A stretch of 64,000 nt of DNA from Mesorhizobium sp. B2-7-2 (GCF_006440775.1 NZ_VFTZ01000006.1:186001-250000), one strand, 5' to 3'; positions 28,182 through 38,732 are shown, counted from the stretch's first letter. Notes: a model not told the origin generated them from the sequence alone. A program made the numbers and translations.

Positions 28182-29678
28182 CTAGTTCATCGTCGGGATG
28201 ACGAATTCCGCGCCGTCTTTGATGCCCGACGGCCAGCGCGAGGTGACCGTCTTGGTCTTGGTGTAGAAGCGGAACGCGTCTGGACCGTGCTGGTTGAGGT
28301 CGCCGAAGGACGACGCCTTCCAGCCGCCGAACGTGTAATAGGCGATCGGAACCGGGATCGGCACGTTGACGCCGACCATGCCGACCTGAACGCGGCTGGC
28401 GAAGTCACGCGCGGCGTCGCCGTCGCGGGTGAAGATGGCGACGCCGTTGCCCATCTCGTGATCGTTGGCGAGCTTAATGGCGTCCTCGTAGCGCGGCGCG
28501 CGCACCACCGAGAGCACCGGCCCGAAGATCTCTTCCTTGTAGATGCGCATGTCGGCGGTCACGTTGTCGAACAGGCAGCCGCCCATATAGTAGCCGTTCT
28601 CATAGCCCTGCATCTTGAAGCCACGGCCGTCGACGACGAGCTTGGCGCCTTCCTTGATGCCGATATCGACATAGCCCTTGACGCGCTCCAGCGCCTGCGC
28701 GGTCACCAGCGGGCCGAAATCGGCGGAAGAGTCGGTCGAGGGGCCGACCTTGAGGCTCTCGACGCGCGGCACCAGCTTTTCCATCAGGCGGTTGGCGGTG
28801 TCGTTGCCGACCGGGACAGCCACCGAAATCGCCATGCAGCGCTCGCCGGCCGAGCCGTAGCCGGCGCCGATCAGCGCATCGACGGTCTGGTCCATGTCGG
28901 CATCGGGCATGATGATCATGTGGTTCTTGGCGCCGCCGAAGCACTGCACGCGCTTGCCCGATGCCGTGCCGCGCGAATAGATATAGTGCGCGATCGGCGT
29001 CGAGCCGACGAAGCCGATCGCCTTGATGTCCGGATCGTCGAGGATGGCGTCGACCACTTCCTTGTCGCCATTGACGACGTTGAGGATGCCGGCCGGCAGG
29101 CCGGCCTCGATGAACAGTTCGGCAATGCGGATCGGCACGCCCGGATCGCGCTCCGACGGCTTCAGGATGAAGGCGTTGCCGCAGGCGATCGCCGGCGCGA
29201 TCTTCCACAGCGGGATCATGGCCGGGAAGTTGAACGGAGTGATGCCGGCGACGACGCCGAGCGGCTGGCGCATCGAATAGACGTCGATGCCGGGGCCGGC
29301 GCCGTCGGTGAACTCGCCCTTCATCATGTGCGGAGCGCCGATGCAGACCTCGACCACCTCGAGGCCGCGCTGGATGTCGCCCTTGGCGTCGGCAATGGTC
29401 TTGCCGTGCTCGCGCGCCAGGATATCGGCCAACTCGTCATAGTCGCGGGCGACGAGCTCGAGGAACTTCATCAGCACACGCACGCGGCGCTGCGGGTTGG
29501 TGGCCGCCCATTTCGGCTGTGCCGCCTTGGCGTTCTCGACAGCGGCGCGCAGCTCCGCCTGCGAGGCCAGCGCCACCGTGCCGCGCACGGAGCCGTCCAT
29601 CGGCTGCATCACATCCTGCTTGCGCCCGCTGGTGCCGGCGACATGCTTGCCGCCGATGAAATGACCGTATTCGATCAT
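28182..29678 (-). CDS. mmsA: Methylmalonate-semialdehyde dehydrogenase (acylating)
   Basis: A 498-residue aldehyde dehydrogenase that makes propionyl-CoA or acetyl-CoA from (methyl)malonate semialdehyde, in valine and inositol breakdown. The catalytic Cys281 is in AGERCMAIS, and the fold motif VAGITPFNFPAMIPLW is at 143-158. The start is ATG 29678; the open frame beyond it has no family similarity. It is divergent from a LysR-type gene. The closely placed hydroxyproline genes would need a different semialdehyde dehydrogenase, which is not in the window. Confidence 0.93.
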   Translation of the reverse strand: MIEYGHFIGGKHVAGTSGRKQDVMQPMDGSVRGTVALASQAELRAAVENAKAAQPKWAATNPQRRVRVLMKFLELVARDYDELADILAREHGKTIADAKGDIQRGLEVVEVCIGAPHMMKGEFTDGAGPGIDVYSMRQPLGVVAGITPFNFPAMIPLWKIAPAIACGNAFILKPSERDPGVPIRIAELFIEAGLPAGILNVVNGDKEVVDAILDDPDIKAIGFVGSTPIAHYIYSRGTASGKRVQCFGGAKNHMIIMPDADMDQTVDALIGAGYGSAGERCMAISVAVPVGNDTANRLMEKLVPRVESLKVGPSTDSSADFGPLVTAQALERVKGYVDIGIKEGAKLVVDGRGFKMQGYENGYYMGGCLFDNVTADMRIYKEEIFGPVLSVVRAPRYEDAIKLANDHEMGNGVAIFTRDGDAARDFASRVQVGMVGVNVPIPVPIAYYTFGGWKASSFGDLNQHGPDAFRFYTKTKTVTSRWPSGIKDGAEFVIPTMN

Positions 29679-29853
29679 GCTTTTCTCTCCCTGTTCTGGT
29701 GATGACGCATTGTCCGCCTTTGCGGCGGCGATGGCAACGCGAGCCAAAACGCAACCGTTGTGCGGAAAATAGACAACGGTCCCGAGGTGTGCATTAATTG
29801 CCGCAAATGATGGATTGCCTGCCGTGAAGGATTTCATAGGTTGAGTTTTGTCG

Positions 29854-30002
29854 CGCCCCCCTCTGTCCTGCCGGACATCTCCCCCTCTTGGGGGGAGATT
29901 AGCAGCTTCACCGACAGCGCTTTCGGCGATTGGCGAAATCCGCCGCGACATCTGATCTCCCCCCTAGAGGGGGAGATGGCCGGCAGGCCAGAGGGGGGCG
30001 CG
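29854..30002. repeat. Intergenic repeat, family 3
   Basis: The ends are inverted arms (GCGCCCCCCTCTGTCCTGCC and its return at 29982-30002) with inner GGGGGAGAT arms. A second copy, in the opposite orientation in its centre (CGATTGGCGAAA versus TTTCGCCAATCG), is at 44195-44356. It lies between mmsA and the divergent LysR gene, so it is transcribed from neither side as a coding unit. Confidence 0.85.
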
Positions 30003-30042
30003 AAGGAACGCAGCGTTGACAATCACAGAGCGGACCACTCCC

Positions 30043-30924
30043 ATGAACTGGGATGACGTCCGCATCTTCCTTGCAGTCGCCCGCGCCGGCCAGATCCTCG
30101 GCGCGGCGAAGCGCCTTGAGCTCAACCACGCCACCGTCTCGCGCCGCATCGCCGCGCTCGAAGAGGCGCTTCGCACAAAACTCTTCCGCCGCCTGACCAC
30201 CGGCAGCGAACTGACGCCGGCCGGCGAGCGCTTCCTCGACATAGCCGAGCGCATGGAAGGCGACATGATCGCCGCGCGCTCGACCATTGCCGGCGAGGGC
30301 GACGATGTTTCGGGCACGGTGCGCATCGGCGCACCGGACGGCTTCGGCGTCGCCTTCCTGGCAAAGCGGCTGGGCGAGCTGACTGCGCTGCACCGCGAGC
30401 TCACCATCCAGCTGGTGCCGGTGCCGCGCTCCTTCTCCCTGTCGCGCCGCGAGGCCGATATCGCGATCACCGTCGAGCGGCCGAGCGAAGGGCGGCTGGT
30501 TGCGGGCAAGCTGGTCGACTACACGCTCGGCCTCTTCGCCTCCCGGACCTATGCCGAAGCCAACGGCCTGCCGAAAGCGCCGGCCGAGCTCGGCCGGCAC
30601 ACGCTGATCGGCTATGTGCCGGACCTCATCGTCAGCCCCTCGCTCGACTATGCTGCCGAGTTCAGCCCCGAATGGCGCACGACCTTCGCTATCTCCTCGG
30701 CGCTTGGCCAGGCCGAAGCGGTGCGCTCCGGCGCGGGCATCGGCATCCTCCACACGTTCGTCGCCCGGTCGATGCCGGAGCTGGTGCCGGTCGACATCGT
30801 CGCGCCCATCCGCCGCGCCTACTGGCTGGTCTATCATGAATCGGTGCGGCCGCTGCGCCGCGTCCAGCTGGTCGCCAACTTCATCACCAAGGCGGTGGAA
30901 CGCGAGCGCGGCCTTTTTGTCTAG
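30043..30924 (+). CDS. LysR-family transcriptional regulator
   Basis: A 293-residue LysR protein. The HTH covers residues 1-60 (WDDVRIFLAVARAGQILGAA, then LNHATVSRRIAALE), and the ligand domain follows. I place the start at ATG 30043 (MNWDDVR), the usual LysR position; a TTG at 30016 would add nine residues. It is divergent from mmsA and may control it, although the family 3 repeat between them leaves the promoter unclear. Confidence 0.87.
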   Translation: MNWDDVRIFLAVARAGQILGAAKRLELNHATVSRRIAALEEALRTKLFRRLTTGSELTPAGERFLDIAERMEGDMIAARSTIAGEGDDVSGTVRIGAPDGFGVAFLAKRLGELTALHRELTIQLVPVPRSFSLSRREADIAITVERPSEGRLVAGKLVDYTLGLFASRTYAEANGLPKAPAELGRHTLIGYVPDLIVSPSLDYAAEFSPEWRTTFAISSALGQAEAVRSGAGIGILHTFVARSMPELVPVDIVAPIRRAYWLVYHESVRPLRRVQLVANFITKAVERERGLFV

Positions 30925-30970
30925 AACACGATCTAGGACTGCTTGACCGGAACGTTCGCGGCACAGAAAT

Positions 30971-31259
30971 CTTGACCGGTCGGCTATGTTCGCGTTGGCA
31001 CGTGGTTTGCTTTGGAGATTGGCCGAAACGGTCCGGCCTCATCATCCACGGGCGGAGCAAGGAGCGAAGCGACGCGCGCAGACCCGAGGATCCATTCCGT
31101 GATGCATGCGCGCTGCTGCGGTGCAGAATTCCGCTCCGCTGCACGCTTCGATCAAGGTCAGGGCATGGATTCCAGGGTCTCCGCGACGCCGCTTCGCGGC
31201 TGCTCCGCCCTGGAATGATGAGATTGAGAGGCTTCAGCCAAGCGCCGGCGTTTGCGTCG
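30971..31259. repeat. Intergenic repeat, family 1, inverted copy
   Basis: Read on the minus strand this follows the order of the copies at 10086 and 38910, with lower identity. The palindromic GGCGGAGCAAGGAGCG end is at 31051-31066 and its return at about 31190-31215. It fills most of the 493-base gap between the LysR gene and dadA. Confidence 0.8.
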
Positions 31260-31417
31260 AAAAAAGAAAAAGATGCATCCCTCGCTGCGGCCGATTCTAT
31301 CACAGGCAGTTGGTCATCGCCGCCTTGCCAGCGCCAGGCTCTACCGGCAGCTGTCCGGCGACAGCTGGGTCAGGGAAGCGTTCTGAAGCGAGCCCGCCGA
31401 AGCAGATGCAACGCCCC

Positions 31418-32680
31418 TCAGATAGGCTTGAGATACCGCTCCGGGCTGAGGTCGCGCGCGTTGATCTCCGGCACCCGGTTGGACATGATGTCGGCGAGCA
31501 CCTTGGCCGAGCCGCAGGCCATGGTCCAGCCGAGCGTGCCGTGGCCGGTGTTGAGATAGAGGTTGGCAACCTCGCTTTGCCCGATCAAGGGCGGTCCGTC
31601 CGGCGTCATCGGCCGCAAGCCGCACCAGAAGCTCGCCGCCTTGAGGTCGCCGCCGCCGGGGAAGAGATCGCCGACCGAGTGTTCGAGCGTGCGGCGGCGC
31701 GATTCCTGCAGGCGAAGGTCATAGCCCGAAATCTCCGCCGTGCCGCCGACCCGGATGCGGTCGCCGAGCCTGGTGATCGCCACCTTGTAGGTCTCGTCCA
31801 TGACCGTCGACACAGGCGCGGCCTCGACATTGTCGATCGGCACGGTGATCGAATAGCCCTTGACCGGATAGACCGGTATCGGCCGCCCTAGCGAGCGCAT
31901 GAACTGCGCCGAATAGCTGCCCATCGCCATCACGAAGGCGTCCGCCGATTTCCATCCGCTCTCCGTGAGGACGTTCGTGAGGCGATTGCGGTTCCTGACG
32001 ATGCGCCGGATGGTCGAGCCATATTCGAAGGTTACGCCGCGCGCCACGCACAGTTCTGCGAGCTTGTCGGTGAACATCTTGCAGTCGCCGGTCTCGTCGC
32101 CCGGAAGCCTGAGGCCGCCGACGAATTTCTCGCGCACCGCCGCAAGGGCCGGCTCGGCGGCGACACAGCCGTCGCGGTCGAGGATCTCGTAAGGCACGCC
32201 GTATTTCTTCAGCACCTCGACGTCGCCGCCGGTGCCGTCGAGCTGCTTCTGCTTGCGAAACAGCTGCAGCGTGCCTTTGGTCCGTTCGTCATAAGTGATG
32301 CCGGTCGCCTCGCGCAGCGCCTTCAGCGTGTCGCGGCTGTATTCGGCAAGCGGCACCATGCGCGACTTGTTGAGCGCGTAGCGCTCGGCCGTGCAGTTGC
32401 GCAGCATCTTGAGGACCCAGGTCCACATATTCGGGTCGAAGGCCGGCCGCACCACCAGCGGGCCGTATTTCATCAACAGCCATTTGACGGCCTTGACCGG
32501 AATGCCGGGCCCGGCCCAAGGCGAGGCATAGCCCGGCGATATTTCGCCGGCATTGGCGAAGCTGGTCTCGAGGGCCGGCCCCGGCTGGCGATCGTAGACG
32601 GTCACTTCATGACCGGCCTCGGCGAGGAAGTAGGCGGTGGTGACCCCTATCACGCCGCCGCCCAGCACGATGACTTTCAT
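31418..32680 (-). CDS. dadA: D-amino acid dehydrogenase, small subunit type
   Basis: A 420-residue flavoprotein that oxidises D-alanine and other D-amino acids and feeds electrons to the respiratory chain. The FAD motif [10 protein letters not shown] is at residues 3-12, and the C-terminal [16 protein letters not shown] motif is typical of DadA. It lies 87 bases below an alanine racemase gene on the same strand, the usual L-alanine catabolic pair. It is distinct from the shorter oxidase in the hydroxyproline operon. Confidence 0.92.
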   Translation of the reverse strand: MKVIVLGGGVIGVTTAYFLAEAGHEVTVYDRQPGPALETSFANAGEISPGYASPWAGPGIPVKAVKWLLMKYGPLVVRPAFDPNMWTWVLKMLRNCTAERYALNKSRMVPLAEYSRDTLKALREATGITYDERTKGTLQLFRKQKQLDGTGGDVEVLKKYGVPYEILDRDGCVAAEPALAAVREKFVGGLRLPGDETGDCKMFTDKLAELCVARGVTFEYGSTIRRIVRNRNRLTNVLTESGWKSADAFVMAMGSYSAQFMRSLGRPIPVYPVKGYSITVPIDNVEAAPVSTVMDETYKVAITRLGDRIRVGGTAEISGYDLRLQESRRRTLEHSVGDLFPGGGDLKAASFWCGLRPMTPDGPPLIGQSEVANLYLNTGHGTLGWTMACGSAKVLADIMSNRVPEINARDLSPERYLKPI

Positions 32681-32767
32681 TCAAGGCTCCCTCAAAGGCC
32701 GATCATGCCGCCCGAGGCATGGCCATTCCCTGTCTGCCGGATTTTACGGCACCCGCCAAGTGCTGCG

Positions 32768-33919
32768 TTATCCGCCGATGTAACGGCGGTGAAAGCGCGC
32801 GCCCAGGCTGGTCAATATCTCGTAGCCGATGGTGCCGGCATGGCCGGCCGCGTCGTCGACGCTTTGCGACGGACCGATGAGCTCGACGAGGTCGCCTTCG
32901 CCGAGCCGGCCGGCCGGAAGCGCCGAAATGTCGAGGATAATCGAGTCCATCGACACCCGACCGACGAAGGGCAACCGAACGCCTTCGAACCAGGCGGCCG
33001 AAGCGGCGCGCCGGTGCCAGCCGTCGCCATAGCCCAGCGAAATGGTCGCGAGATCGAGCAGCCCGTCCGCATGGTTGGTATGGCCATAGCCGATGCCGGC
33101 GCCGGCGCCGACCTGCCGCGTCTGCGCCACCTTGGCTTGCAGCCTTATGACCGGCAGCATCGGATTGGGCGCGGCGGGCGTCGGGTTGACGCCGTAAAGC
33201 GCGGCTCCCGGACGGGCAAGGTCACGGTGATATGCCGGTCCGAGAAAGATGCCGGACGAGTTGGCCAAGGAGGCGGACGCCGCGGGCAGCATCCTGCGCA
33301 GCCGCTCGAATTCGTGTCGCTGCCTCTCGTTCGCCGCCTGTTGCGGCTCGTCGGCGCGGGCGAGATGGCTCATGACGAAACGAATGTCGACGCCATCGAA
33401 GGCGCCGGCCTCCCCCGCGACCGCCTCGACTTCCGCCGGCGCCATGCCGAGCCTGGCCATGCCACTGTCGACCTGGATGGCGGCGGCAAGGCTCTGGCCC
33501 ATGCCTCGCGCGATCTCGCGCCAGGCCTTCAGTTGCATGGCGCTGTTGATGACCGGGCAAAGCCCGGCCGCCGCGGCTTCCGGTTCCGAGCTGGGCGGCA
33601 GCCCGTTCAGCACGAAGATGTCCGGCCCGGGGCCGATCGCCTTGCGCAGCGCGATGCCTTCGCCGAGCAGCGCGACGAAGAAGATGTCGCAGCCCTCTTT
33701 CGCCAGCGCCGATGCCACTTGCGCGGCGCCAAGTCCGTAGCCGTCAGCCTTGAGCACCCCGGCGCAGCGGACGCCGTTCAGCCGCGCCTTCAGCCGGCGG
33801 TAGTTTTCGCGGATGGCCCTGAGGTCGATCGTCAGGATCGCGCCGGCAGCCGCCTCGCTGACCGATTGGTTGCCGGTCCCGCAGCATCCTCCCAAAGCAT
33901 CGCTGGCGTCGTCATCCAC
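32768..33919 (-). CDS. alr: Alanine racemase
   Basis: A 383-residue PLP enzyme. The cofactor Lys57 is in VLKADGYGLG, and the second catalytic residue, Tyr, is in GIGYGHTN in the C-terminal domain. Because dadA follows, it is likely the catabolic form (dadX role), although it could also supply D-alanine for the wall. The first 25 residues (with GGCCGTG) are unlike the family, so the true start may be later. Confidence 0.9.
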   Translation of the reverse strand: MDDDASDALGGCCGTGNQSVSEAAAGAILTIDLRAIRENYRRLKARLNGVRCAGVLKADGYGLGAAQVASALAKEGCDIFFVALLGEGIALRKAIGPGPDIFVLNGLPPSSEPEAAAAGLCPVINSAMQLKAWREIARGMGQSLAAAIQVDSGMARLGMAPAEVEAVAGEAGAFDGVDIRFVMSHLARADEPQQAANERQRHEFERLRRMLPAASASLANSSGIFLGPAYHRDLARPGAALYGVNPTPAAPNPMLPVIRLQAKVAQTRQVGAGAGIGYGHTNHADGLLDLATISLGYGDGWHRRAASAAWFEGVRLPFVGRVSMDSIILDISALPAGRLGEGDLVELIGPSQSVDDAAGHAGTIGYEILTSLGARFHRRYIGG

Positions 33920-33970
33920 GGCGACTCTCCATCATTACATCGACAATCTATCATCGACGCAGCAACTGCT

Positions 33971-34116
33971 CTGAGGCTGTCGAGATTCAGGTCAGGCCGA
34001 GTCGAAAATGGTGGGTTCCGAGAACCGGAGCGGAGCGTACTTGAAGTACGTGAGCACCGGAAGCGCAGGAAGCCGCCATTTGCAGACCGGCATGACCTGA
34101 ATATCGACTGCCTCAG
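33971..34116. repeat. Intergenic repeat, family 2, short copy
   Basis: CTGAGGC and GCCTCAG form the outer arms and GATTCAGGTCAGGCCG recurs inside, as at 12182-12420, but without the nested palindrome. The right arm contains the rppH stop codon at 34113-34115. Confidence 0.85.
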
Positions 34117-34628
34117 GGGACGAGATGCTGGAACGCCGCAACCACCTGCTCATAGACCTTGCGCTTGAACGGCACGATCAGGTCGGGCAGCTCCCGCATC
34201 GGCCGCCAGGCCCATTCATCGAACTCGGCCTTATGGCCACCAGGCGGCGGATTGATCTCGATCTCACCTTCGTCGCCCTCGAAGCGGTAGGCGAACCATT
34301 TCTGCGTCTGGCCGCGATAGCGGCCCTTGAAGGCGACGCCGACCAGATGCTCCGGCAGGTCGTAATTGATCCAGCGCGGCGCCTCGGCCAGCAGCGACAC
34401 GCTGCGCATGCCGGTTTCCTCGTAGAGCTCGCGCCCGGCGGCCTCGATCGGCTCTTCGCCCTTGTCGATGCCGCCCTGCGGCATCTGCCAAAGCTGCGTC
34501 GTGCCGGCAAACTCGCTGTCCGGTTCGGCGATGCGGTGCCCGACCCAGACCAGGCCTGCTTTGTTGAGGATCATCAGCCCAACGCACGGACGGTAAGGCA
34601 GCGTTTCGGGATCGATCGTCTTGGCCAT
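34113..34628 (-). CDS. rppH: RNA pyrophosphohydrolase
   Basis: A 171-residue Nudix hydrolase that removes pyrophosphate from 5' triphosphate mRNA ends, a first step in decay. The Nudix box runs from GGIDKGEEP at residue 52 to RELYEETGM at 66-74, and the flanking QLWQMPQGG is the RppH form. It is the last gene of the envC-ctpA-polysaccharide deacetylase-rppH run on the minus strand; its stop lies in a family 2 repeat. Confidence 0.94.
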   Translation of the reverse strand: MAKTIDPETLPYRPCVGLMILNKAGLVWVGHRIAEPDSEFAGTTQLWQMPQGGIDKGEEPIEAAGRELYEETGMRSVSLLAEAPRWINYDLPEHLVGVAFKGRYRGQTQKWFAYRFEGDEGEIEINPPPGGHKAEFDEWAWRPMRELPDLIVPFKRKVYEQVVAAFQHLVP

Positions 34629-34681
34629 ATGTCAGCGTTTCCAGCCGTCTTTGAGAATGGAGTTGGGCGAGGCGGGTAGGG

Positions 34682-35926
34682 TTAGCCCTTTTGCGGATCA
34701 ATCGCCACCGCCGAGATCGGCACGATCTCGATGCCGCGCTTCTTCGCTTCGGCAATCCACGACGTCACCGTGTCGACGGTGATATCGAAGGCCGAACCGA
34801 TGCCGACGGCGCTGCCCTTGGCCCGCGCCGTCGCCTCCAGGCTGTCCAGCTTCTTGAGGATTTCGCCGCGATCCTGCACGGCATCGATCGCCGTGTCACC
34901 GGCGACGAATGGTACGCCATCCTTCAATGCCAGGTCAGGCGCCACACTGCGCGATGACGAGCCGTCATCGATATAGGCAAGCCCCCGCTTGCCGAGCTCG
35001 GCCATGAACGGTTCCATCGCCGAAACGTCGCCCGAGAAGCGGGCGCCCATATAGTTCATGACCCCGGTATAGTTCGTGGTCCTGGAGAGCGCCCAGTGCA
35101 GGCTCTTCAGGTTCTCGTCCGGGCTGGCCGACACCGTCAGCGTGTTGCGGCCGGGATTGACTTTGGGATAATCAAACGGCTCGAGCGGCACCTGCATGAC
35201 GATCTCATGCCCGTTCTGCCTTGCCGCCTGCATCCAGCGGCCGATGCTGTTGCCTTGCGGCGCGAAGGCCAACGTCACTTCGGCCGGCAGCTTGGCGATC
35301 GCCGCCTGCGTGCCGGTCTGCGAGACGGCGAGCCCGCCGATTACGATCGCCACCCGTGCCCCGCGCGCGCCCGACCAAGGCCGGGCATAGACATCGAAGG
35401 GCCGCCGGCCGTCGGCGCCGCGTATCGGCAGCGGTCCAGTGTCGCCGGCCTCGATCAGCGCCCTGTCCGGGATATGGGCGACCTTCAGGTTCTGGCCGAG
35501 CGTCGACGGATCGCGAATCACGATCGCGGCCTTCGGCGGGCCGTCGCCTTCTTCGGTCTGGACGTGGATGACCTGCGGCCCGCCGCTCTTCATCGGCGTG
35601 CTGGCCCGTGGCGCCGCCGCCGCCATCGGAGCCGGCGTAGGCGCCGGCGCCGCTGTCGCCGCAGGAGCAGCCTCGGCGCTGACCTTCGGCGTGGAAACGG
35701 CGACTTCTTCCGGCTTGCGGAACGGCCTTTCACGCAGCGCAATAGCGCCGGAAACACCGATCACGCCAAGCACGGCCAGCACAGCGATGAGCGAGCCGGA
35801 GCCGATGCCGCGCGAGGTCTTGCGCTGAGGCCGGAGCGTCTGTCCGAGCGGGCGTTCGATGTCCTTGCCGATCTCAGCCAAGTCGTGTTTCCCCGGAAGC
35901 ACGCCAAGGTCACTTTTTCGTGACAT
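34682..35926 (-). CDS. Divergent polysaccharide deacetylase family protein
   Basis: A 414-residue protein with one membrane segment near residues 42-62 and a Pro/Ala-rich region at 75-120, then a YibQ-like divergent polysaccharide deacetylase domain from about 190 (VAIVIGGLAVS, later GARFSGD and a C-terminal IEIVPISAVA). It should face the periplasm. In many proteobacteria it is encoded beside ctpA and envC, as here, and is linked to cell wall processing. ATG 35926 is chosen over 35944, six codons upstream. Confidence 0.85.
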   Translation of the reverse strand: MSRKSDLGVLPGKHDLAEIGKDIERPLGQTLRPQRKTSRGIGSGSLIAVLAVLGVIGVSGAIALRERPFRKPEEVAVSTPKVSAEAAPAATAAPAPTPAPMAAAAPRASTPMKSGGPQVIHVQTEEGDGPPKAAIVIRDPSTLGQNLKVAHIPDRALIEAGDTGPLPIRGADGRRPFDVYARPWSGARGARVAIVIGGLAVSQTGTQAAIAKLPAEVTLAFAPQGNSIGRWMQAARQNGHEIVMQVPLEPFDYPKVNPGRNTLTVSASPDENLKSLHWALSRTTNYTGVMNYMGARFSGDVSAMEPFMAELGKRGLAYIDDGSSSRSVAPDLALKDGVPFVAGDTAIDAVQDRGEILKKLDSLEATARAKGSAVGIGSAFDITVDTVTSWIAEAKKRGIEIVPISAVAIDPQKG

Positions 35927-36064
35927 CTCGCGTGAACTTCGCAATCGCCGGCGCGATACCCAGACGCGTGGCGCCCCAACCGCGGTCCCCGAATCAAACT
36001 GCCGGAACCTCGCGGCCCCGGCAGCATTGCATTGCTTCGCGCAGCCGGCCAGAGCCGGACAGCA

Positions 36065-37396
36065 TTACTGGTTCATCACGGCCTTGTCCGGGTTCGGCGG
36101 GAACGACGGATCGGTTTTTTCGCCGCGCAGAAGCTGCTCGGCATAGATCAGCTGCAGGTCGTTCTTCGGATCCGGCGGCACATAGGCGGCCGAGCCCGAG
36201 CCGGTGGAGCTCTCGTCGGCGCCCTTGATGTGGCCCTTGAGGTCGGATTCGCCGCGGGTCAGGTCGCGGCCCTGCAGATCCGGGGGCAACGGCTGGTCGA
36301 CCTTGATGTCGGGCGTGATGCCCTTGCCCTGGATCGACTTGCCCGACGGCGTGTAATAGAGCGCCGTCGTCAGCCTGAGCGCGCCGTTCTCGCCGAGCGG
36401 GATGATGGTCTGCACCGAGCCCTTGCCGAAGGACTGCGTGCCGACCACCGTGACGCGACGCAGGTCCTGCAGCGCGCCGGCGACGATTTCCGAGGCGCTC
36501 GCCGAGCCGCCATTGACCAGCACGATCATCGGCTTGCCGTTGATGTCGTCGACCTGCTTCGGCTTGGCGTCGAAGCGGGTGACGTCCTTCGGATCGCGGC
36601 CGCGCGTCGAGACGATCTCGCCGCGCTTGAGGAAGGCGTCCGACACGCTGACCGCCTGGTCGAGCAGGCCGCCCGGATTGAGGCGCAGGTCGAGCACATA
36701 GCCCTTCAGCTTATCGTTCGGCACCTGCTTCTTGATGTTCTCGATGGCGTTCTCGAGATCGTCATAGGTCTTCTCGGTGAAGGAGGTGATCTTCATGTAG
36801 CCGATGTCGTTCTCGACCCGGTACTTCACCGCCTTGACCTTGATGACGTCGCGAACCACCGTCAGCTCGATCGGCTTGTCGGCGCCCTGGCGCAGGATGG
36901 TGAGCTTGATCGGCGTGTTGACCGGCCCGCGCATCTTCTCGACCGCGTCGTTGAGGGTGAGGCCGCGAACCTCCTCGCCGTCGATCTTGGCGATGTAATC
37001 GCCGGAAAGCACGCCCGCCTTGGCGGCCGGCGTGTCGTCGATCGGCGTGATCACCTTGACGAGGTCGTTTTCCATGGTGACCTCGATGCCGAGGCCGCCG
37101 AACTCGCCCTTTGTCTGCACGCGCATGTCCTGCGCCTGCTCGGCATTCATGTAGGAGGAGTGCGGGTCGAGCGAGGACAGCATGCCGTTGATGGCGTTCT
37201 CGACCAGCGATTTGTCATCCGGCGGCGTCACGTAATTGGCGCGCACGCGTTCGAAGATGTCGCCGAAGATCGCCAGCTGCTTGTAGGTCTCCGAACCCGC
37301 AGCATTCGCCGCCGAACCCGGTGCACCGTAAACCAGGCTCATTGCCGATGCGCCCATCAGCGCGCCGGCAAACAGAAGCGACAGTTTCCGCATCAT
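36065..37396 (-). CDS. ctpA: S41 family C-terminal processing peptidase
   Basis: A 443-residue periplasmic serine protease. A signal peptide covers residues 1-33, the PDZ domain lies at about 90-180 (GLGIEVTMEND), and the Ser/Lys dyad is Ser300 (GGSASASE) with Lys325 (SFGKGS). CtpA enzymes trim wall hydrolases and lipoproteins. The start is ATG 37396; the upstream frame belongs to the end of envC. The gene is one base after the EnvC-like gene. Confidence 0.93.
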   Translation of the reverse strand: MMRKLSLLFAGALMGASAMSLVYGAPGSAANAAGSETYKQLAIFGDIFERVRANYVTPPDDKSLVENAINGMLSSLDPHSSYMNAEQAQDMRVQTKGEFGGLGIEVTMENDLVKVITPIDDTPAAKAGVLSGDYIAKIDGEEVRGLTLNDAVEKMRGPVNTPIKLTILRQGADKPIELTVVRDVIKVKAVKYRVENDIGYMKITSFTEKTYDDLENAIENIKKQVPNDKLKGYVLDLRLNPGGLLDQAVSVSDAFLKRGEIVSTRGRDPKDVTRFDAKPKQVDDINGKPMIVLVNGGSASASEIVAGALQDLRRVTVVGTQSFGKGSVQTIIPLGENGALRLTTALYYTPSGKSIQGKGITPDIKVDQPLPPDLQGRDLTRGESDLKGHIKGADESSTGSGSAAYVPPDPKNDLQLIYAEQLLRGEKTDPSFPPNPDKAVMNQ

Positions 37397-37397
37397 T

Positions 37398-38732
37398 TCA
37401 CGTCCTTCCAGAAAATCGGTCCGCCCACCATGGGGCCGGATCGACGGGTTTTCCATCCTTGCGGAACTCAACATAGAGTTCCAGCGCCGCATTTCCATTT
37501 CGCGAGGCCGAGGTGCTTGCCACCCGGGCCTCTCCCATCGCGCCGATCGGCTCTCCTGCGAGCACCGACTGTCCGGTCGCGACGCTGATTCTGCTCATCC
37601 CCGCCAGAACGACATGATACCCGTCGCCTGCGTTGAGGATCAAGAGTTGACCATACGAGCGAAACGGCCCCGCATAAAGCACGTTTCCATCCGCCGGCGC
37701 GGTGACGATGGCTCCCGATTGTGTCGCAACCATGTCGCCTTGCATCGCCGCGCCATTGCCGTCGTCGGCGCCGAAACGCAGCTTGATCTTGCCGATGACC
37801 GGCAACGCGATCTGGCCTTGCAATGCCGAGAACGGCGCCGATCCCGTGAGACGGTTCGCTTCCGGCACCGGCAGCGCGGCGAGCTCGGTGGTCGAGGCCG
37901 TGGTGTCGTTGTCCGTCGATTTGCGCTCGCCCGCCTTGGCCTGGTCCTGCGCCTTGCGCGCCTTGTCGGCTTCGAGCGAGGCAATCAGGTCCTTGAGGCT
38001 GCTCGCCTTCGCCGCCAGCTGCTGCGAGTGCTGCTGTTCGGCGGCCATCGCCGCTTGAGTATCGGCCTGCAGCTTCTTCTTGGCCTCGAGCAGCATGGTG
38101 AGCCGCTTCTTCTCCGCCGTCTGGTCCGTGACGGCGGCGGTCAACCTGGCCCGCTCGGCCTCGATCGAGGCCGTTACACGCGTCTGCTCCTTGAGGTCGG
38201 CCATCAGCCGGTCGGTCTGCTGGCGCAGTTCCGGCACGACGGCGCCGAGCAGGATGGCGCTTCGCACCGACGACAGCGCATCCTCGGGCTTGACCAGGAT
38301 CGCCGGCGGCGGATTGAGCCCCATGCGCTGCAATGCGCCGAGCACTTCGGCCAACACGTCGCGCCGCGCCATGAGCGAGGCGCGCAGCTTATTTTGCTCG
38401 GCCTTCAGCCCTTCGAGCTTGGCGCCGATGTCCTCGATGTCCTGGCCGAGCTTCTGCTCCGTCATCGCCGACTGGATGAGCGCTGCGGTGATCGAAGCAT
38501 AGTCCTTGCGCACCGAAGCGATGTCGGCGGCGAGCTTGCCCAGCCGCTCCGACGAGAGCGTGATCTCCTTCGAAACCTGCTCGTATTCGGCCCGGCTCTG
38601 ATCCGGGTCGGGCGCAAGGTCGAGCGAATTTTCGGCCGCCCGAACCGGCCCGAGCGCCACCAGGGCGGCGACAACGGTCAAGCCGCAGCGGCCGCGCCAG
38701 GCGCGCGTAATCGGGTACCAGCCTTCAGACAT
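37398..38732 (-). CDS. EnvC-like murein hydrolase activator
   Basis: A 444-residue exported protein: signal sequence near residues 14-33, long coiled coil from about 45 to 270 (KEITLSSERLGKLAADI), and a C-terminal LytM domain from about 315. The LytM metal ligands are missing: the place of HxxxD reads QGDMVAT and that of HxH reads YHVVL, so it should activate amidases and not cut peptidoglycan itself. It heads the envC-ctpA-deacetylase-rppH run. Confidence 0.87.
   Translation of the reverse strand: MSEGWYPITRAWRGRCGLTVVAALVALGPVRAAENSLDLAPDPDQSRAEYEQVSKEITLSSERLGKLAADIASVRKDYASITAALIQSAMTEQKLGQDIEDIGAKLEGLKAEQNKLRASLMARRDVLAEVLGALQRMGLNPPPAILVKPEDALSSVRSAILLGAVVPELRQQTDRLMADLKEQTRVTASIEAERARLTAAVTDQTAEKKRLTMLLEAKKKLQADTQAAMAAEQQHSQQLAAKASSLKDLIASLEADKARKAQDQAKAGERKSTDNDTTASTTELAALPVPEANRLTGSAPFSALQGQIALPVIGKIKLRFGADDGNGAAMQGDMVATQSGAIVTAPADGNVLYAGPFRSYGQLLILNAGDGYHVVLAGMSRISVATGQSVLAGEPIGAMGEARVASTSASRNGNAALELYVEFRKDGKPVDPAPWWADRFSGRT

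Noticed and set aside
36032..37588. Open frame of 518 codons opposite ctpA
   Set aside because: Same reason: it mirrors a conserved gene and has the low-complexity composition of a shadow frame.
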